NCBI GenBank assembly: GCA_900074745.1
Contig: LT598469.1
Span: 1,364,001-1,428,000, forward strand
Origin: Lachancea mirantina
Taxonomy: Eukaryota; Ascomycota; Saccharomycetes; Saccharomycetales; Saccharomycetaceae
Direction of reading: 5' to 3'
DNA length: 64,000 bases
In this document: one piece after another, positions 60,784 through 64,000 of the stretch
How the letters are laid out: the number at the start of each line of letters is the position of its first letter
How positions within the stretch are numbered: position 1 is the stretch's first letter
Translations under genes and position numbers: made by a program
The notes under the pieces: generated by a model
Told to the model about the DNA's origin: nothing
Seen by the model: the letters and a program-made list of their open reading frames with translations, nothing else
Databases searched by the model: none

Positions 60784-61848
60784 ATGGTCAAAGTCGCCGT
60801 TCTCGGAGCCGCGGGCGGAATCGGCCAGCCCCTCTCACTGCTGTTGAAAATGAACCCATATGTGTCGCAGCTCGCGCTGTACGACATCCGCCTTGCGCCC
60901 GGTGTCGCCACGGACCTTAGTCACGTGAACACCAATGCCCGTTGCCGCGGCTACTCCAAGGACGAGCTTAACGCCGCGGTCAGCGGCGCTAAGCTCGTCG
61001 TCATACCGGCGGGTGTGCCCCGGAAGCCCGGAATGACGCGGGATGAGCTGTTCCGCGTCAACGCGGGCATTGTGGCCCAGCTCGTCACCGCGGTAGCCCA
61101 GAATGCGCCACAGGCGCGCATTCTGATCATATCGAACCCAGTCAACTCCACAGTGCCCGTAGCGGTCGAGACCTTACGTGCGCTGGGCGCCCTTTCGCCC
61201 GGCAAGGTTATGGGTGTTACGACGCTTGACGTCGTACGCGCACAGACGTTTCTGAGCGAGTCTCTTGGCGCTGCTAACTACGCCCGCGACGGAATGCGTC
61301 GCCATGTCACCGTCGTCGGCGGCCATTCGGGAAAGACCATTGTGCCCCTTGTTCTGAACAATACGTACCGTGCGCGGCTAATCGCCGCGGATGCCAAGGC
61401 GGCTAAGCGCGGCGGTAAGGCGGCAAACGGCTACGCTGCGTTTGTGCACCGCGTCCAATTTGGCGGAGACGAGGTCGTAGAGGCCAAACAGGGCGCAGGG
61501 TCTGCTACCTTGTCTATGGCACTTGCTGGGTACCGTTTTGCCGAGCAAGTGCTCAAGAGCATCCACTCAGAAGCGACTGAGGGTCCTGTGCCTTGTTTCG
61601 TGCACTTACCAAGCATTGCGGGCGGATCGGAACTACAGGAACGACTCGCGGCGCTAAGCGGCCGCGAGTCGCGCTCCATTGAGTACTTTGCCGCGCCCGT
61701 GCGCCTGGAGCATGGCGAGGCAAAGCACGTAGAGTGCGCGTGGCTGGACGCTGTGCATAAAGAAGAGCAGGCACTGCTCGTAACCGCGATTGCGGATCTG
61801 GAAGCCAACGTAGTCAAGGGCAAGCGGTTTGTACAGAGCAAGATGTAG
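60784..61848 (+). CDS. MDH3: malate dehydrogenase, probably peroxisomal
   Basis: NAD-dependent malate/oxaloacetate interconversion; the peroxisomal form reoxidises NADH from beta-oxidation and serves the glyoxylate cycle. 354 residues from the ATG at 60784 ([20 protein letters not shown]); the larger open frame upstream is ignored. Rossmann GAAGGIGQ (8-15), substrate-binding [24 protein letters not shown] and catalytic [12 protein letters not shown] are complete. The C-terminus is FVQSKM, a likely variant of the SKL-type peroxisome signal. A ~25-residue insert, [20 protein letters not shown] region, is longer than in bacterial forms. Very GC-rich third positions. Confidence 0.9.
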   Translation: MVKVAVLGAAGGIGQPLSLLLKMNPYVSQLALYDIRLAPGVATDLSHVNTNARCRGYSKDELNAAVSGAKLVVIPAGVPRKPGMTRDELFRVNAGIVAQLVTAVAQNAPQARILIISNPVNSTVPVAVETLRALGALSPGKVMGVTTLDVVRAQTFLSESLGAANYARDGMRRHVTVVGGHSGKTIVPLVLNNTYRARLIAADAKAAKRGGKAANGYAAFVHRVQFGGDEVVEAKQGAGSATLSMALAGYRFAEQVLKSIHSEATEGPVPCFVHLPSIAGGSELQERLAALSGRESRSIEYFAAPVRLEHGEAKHVECAWLDAVHKEEQALLVTAIADLEANVVKGKRFVQSKM

Positions 61849-61890
61849 GTGTGTAAGCGTGTAGGCGTGTGTAAGCGTGTGTAGGCTTAA
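61847..61890 (+). repeat. short GTGTAAGC/GTGTAGGC tandem repeat after MDH3
   Basis: The MDH3 stop is followed directly by imperfect units GTGTAAGC and GTGTAGGC. It is a small microsatellite-like array; the rest of the 371-bp spacer up to 62219 shows no gene. Confidence 0.75.
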
Positions 61891-62219
61891 TCCCAGTTTA
61901 CGATGGGTTAGTTAGGTAGGCGCGTAGATCAACGAGCCTGGAGAACGGCCCCTTAGACCGCTTCGGATTGGGGTCTGGTCTTGCTTTGCTCGTCGCATTT
62001 ACGTCGCAAATTGCGCTGAGTAGCTTCTTACGAAACGGGGATGAATGAAAACGCTCAATGGTACGATCCTGGGATCAGGGAAGTGTGAGCTCCGACAGAC
62101 ATACCAGCAGTACTCAAAACCCGCGTACACCGCTACAAGTCTCTGATATCTCCGAATCGCAGGTCTAGATCTCAGATCCAGCCTACTGCTCAGCGTTTTC
62201 TACCCCACTTTTTCCCGCG

Positions 62220-62876
62220 ATGTCCGTTTGTCTAGCTATCACCAAGACGCTCGCGGTCTCGTCGCTGGGCATCTACGCAGGTGTCCTTGCGACAGCCACC
62301 ACGATGGTATTCACGACCCCGAAGGAAATCCTCCTGAAACAGTCGTGCGCAAAAACTGAGGCCAGCAAGGCCGCCGTCGGCTGGCCCACTGTGCGCGCAA
62401 TCATGCGGCTCGCCGCCGCAGCAGGAGCCTCGTCAGTCCTGTTCTTCGGCCTCAGCTACTTCGGCGCGCCCCCAGTCTGGCGCCACCCGTACTTGCTCTA
62501 CGGTATGCTCGTCGCGCCGCTTTCCGGCTGCTACTCGCTGCTCTCCAGCGCGTGTCACGGCAAGAAATGCTCCAGGGCCAAAACCGGCGCTACGTGCCCG
62601 GCCAAGAAATGTCCCGTGCCTCATGCGACGCCTGCTGCCCCTGCCTCTGCGCCAGGGTCCAGTCTCGAGGACTCCGTCGTCGACCTAGGTGCGCCCGCAG
62701 AGCCCGCTGGACCTGCTGCCCCTCACCCCGTCCCTATCGCAACCCAGGACTCTGCGCCTGCGAGAACCACATCTGCGTGCACCGTCCGCATCCACCTGTC
62801 CGTGATGACCTCGCTCGCGCTTATCGGGTTCGTGCAGTCCGTCTTTGGCGTCTACGGCGAAGGTTTGTTCGTGTGA
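62220..62876 (+). CDS. ATG33: mitophagy protein Atg33 / Scm4 family
   Basis: Mitochondrial outer-membrane protein that supports mitophagy in stationary phase; S. cerevisiae has two duplicates, ATG33 and SCM4. 218 residues (197 in ATG33). The start MSVCLAITKTLAVSS and FGAPPVWRHPYLLYGMLVAP (about 81-100) are nearly the same as in Atg33, as is the end SVFGVYGEGLFV. Three hydrophobic segments (about 5-30, 60-80, 190-212) flank a Pro/Ala-rich loop. The single copy fits a genome without duplication. High GC. Confidence 0.92.
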   Translation: MSVCLAITKTLAVSSLGIYAGVLATATTMVFTTPKEILLKQSCAKTEASKAAVGWPTVRAIMRLAAAAGASSVLFFGLSYFGAPPVWRHPYLLYGMLVAPLSGCYSLLSSACHGKKCSRAKTGATCPAKKCPVPHATPAAPASAPGSSLEDSVVDLGAPAEPAGPAAPHPVPIATQDSAPARTTSACTVRIHLSVMTSLALIGFVQSVFGVYGEGLFV

Positions 62877-63769
62877 ACACTCCGGGAATCACCTTATTGT
62901 CCTTGGACTTCCACTGTGCTCTCCCTCGCGTCGACGACGTCTGCTGATGCCCACCTTATGAGCCAACGCTGATGTCTTCGTTGTTGTCGCCGTCGCCGTC
63001 GCGGCCCCGTTGCTACGAGCAACGTCGTCTTTCTATGCTTTGCCCGGTTTCGACGTATTACGTAACGGAAGCTACTATTTAGTTGGAAAACACACTCCTC
63101 AGGAAGAACCCTTTAGAGTCTCGGAGAAATCTCGGAGAAACCTCTGTTCCCTACAGAGCTCCCGTATCATGCCATCCCGGTTCCCCCACGATGACGTGAA
63201 TTGTTACCACGTCAGTTCCAAATACGTATAACCTATAGCAACCCTCGTTGCCACTCACAACAACTTTCACTTCCATGTGTCACCAGCGCTGCCGTTTGTT
63301 TCGTGCATTCTTTTCGAGCGTGTGTCGGACTTTCACGGTACACCCTGACATTAGCACACCCATACACCACACTCAAAACCCGCATCGTCCCATTTGCTAC
63401 GGTATTCGTTCCTACGTAACTCGCTGCAACCAGTCGCAACCTTAGACGCTCCCGAGCAACCACGTGACCATACTGACGTCTACCTTCCAATCATTTTGCT
63501 GTGCTTACCGCAGACATGGATACTGTCAGATAAAAAGATACCCCAGGCGACCGCAACTTCCGTCGTCCAGCCTACATCATCCATGTAGTAAGCGTTTGCT
63601 GTGCGGACATACGCAAAAATCTGATAAATACTAGACGGATCTCATATATATTAGCAAAATCAGGGGCCTTCCACGGCCAGATCGCATGTTAGGTTAGTTC
63701 CACCCAAAGCACATCTGAATGCTTGAATGATCTATAGCTCAAGTCTCTTATTAACAGCTTCCTTTAAAC
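62877..63769. other. intergenic, no gene seen (0.9 kb)
   Basis: Between ATG33 and the kinase gene. Short open frames here have no recognisable content. ATCAGGGGCC (63658-63667) includes an AGGGG stress-response element and lies about 105 bp before the kinase start. Confidence 0.4.
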
Positions 63770-64000
63770 ATGTACACAAATCTAGTTAAGCTCCAGACAG
63801 GAACGTTCAGCACTGTGTACTGGGCTCAACATGCGGAATCTCTACAGGAAGTGGCGCTCAAAGTGATCACAAAGCCAGGCACCGGCGACACTGCAGATCG
63901 GGGTGTGGATCCGAGTGCCGTGCACAAAGAACTTCGTAACGAGCAGATGGCGATCCTCGTGCAGAACGAGCTGGATATCCTTTGGTCCCTAGGCCAGTCG
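63770..64000 (+). CDS. FMP48: protein kinase N-terminus, probably Fmp48 (partial)
   Basis: 77 codons from the ATG at 63770, open to the window end. The N-terminus MYTNLVKLQTGTFSTVYWAQ carries a kinase glycine loop (TGTFSTVY) and VALKVITK the ATP-binding lysine. The lack of a leader before the kinase domain fits Fmp48, a mitochondrial-linked Ser/Thr kinase. In S. cerevisiae FMP48 (YGR052W) lies near SCM4 (YGR049W), the duplicate of ATG33, so context supports it. The GSK-3 kinases Rim11/Mrk1, expected after CIN4, do not match. Confidence 0.65.
   Translation, partial: MYTNLVKLQTGTFSTVYWAQHAESLQEVALKVITKPGTGDTADRGVDPSAVHKELRNEQMAILVQNELDILWSLGQS

Overview
This is nuclear DNA of a budding yeast of the family Saccharomycetaceae that never went through the whole-genome duplication; a Lachancea-like species fits best. 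Nearly every gene has a recognisable Saccharomyces cerevisiae counterpart. Runs that are separate in S. cerevisiae lie side by side or interleaved here: ATP2-IBA57-RPS5 with a YJR124C-type transporter (chr X), YAT2 and GCD11 (V), LEU3-SST2 (XII), BUR1-ORC4 (XVI), COX12-RIC1 (XII), DPI35-RRB1-JLP2-REC114-ERG29-GID8-GAT2-PSO2-CIN4 (XIII), then MDH3, ATG33 and the start of a probable FMP48. Gene density is high, introns are few and short, and the species label is inference only.

Left edge (1-5.0 kb): two divergently oriented hAT DNA transposons. The left one reads leftward out of the window with an uninterrupted transposase frame. The right one is frameshifted in about four places. A 20-N gap at 4534-4553 is flanked by the same 486 bp on both sides, so it is a failed contig overlap and not biology. 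5.9-10.6 kb: ATP2, IBA57, RPS5 (respiratory ATP synthesis, mitochondrial Fe-S assembly, ribosome). 11.7-12.5 kb: a bacterial-looking quinone reductase. 12.8-28.2 kb: YAT2, an MFS carrier, LEU3, GCD11, SST2, BUR1, ORC4.

28.2-39.1 kb is the most accessory part: a 2.2 kb gene-free divergent intergenic region, a large Sag1/Als-type GPI adhesin with about fifteen 45-residue repeats and one frameshift, an Hgt1-type sugar transporter, a very GC-rich stretch with tRNA-Gly(UCC), and IRC7, a cysteine-conjugate beta-lyase family of bacterial origin. 40.4-64.0 kb returns to conserved housekeeping genes, with tRNA-Ala(UGC) and two short introns (DPI35, REC114) that both appear to use an AAG acceptor. From about 59.7 kb to the right end the DNA and third codon positions become clearly more GC-rich.

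Functional themes are mitochondrial respiration and maintenance (ATP2, IBA57, COX12, ATG33), acetyl and redox shuttling (YAT2, MDH3), nutrient regulation (LEU3, GAT2, GID8, HGT1-like), mating and cell surface (SST2, adhesin, small GPI protein), and genome maintenance (ORC4, REC114, PSO2). No LTR element, virus-like element, CRISPR array or rRNA was seen.
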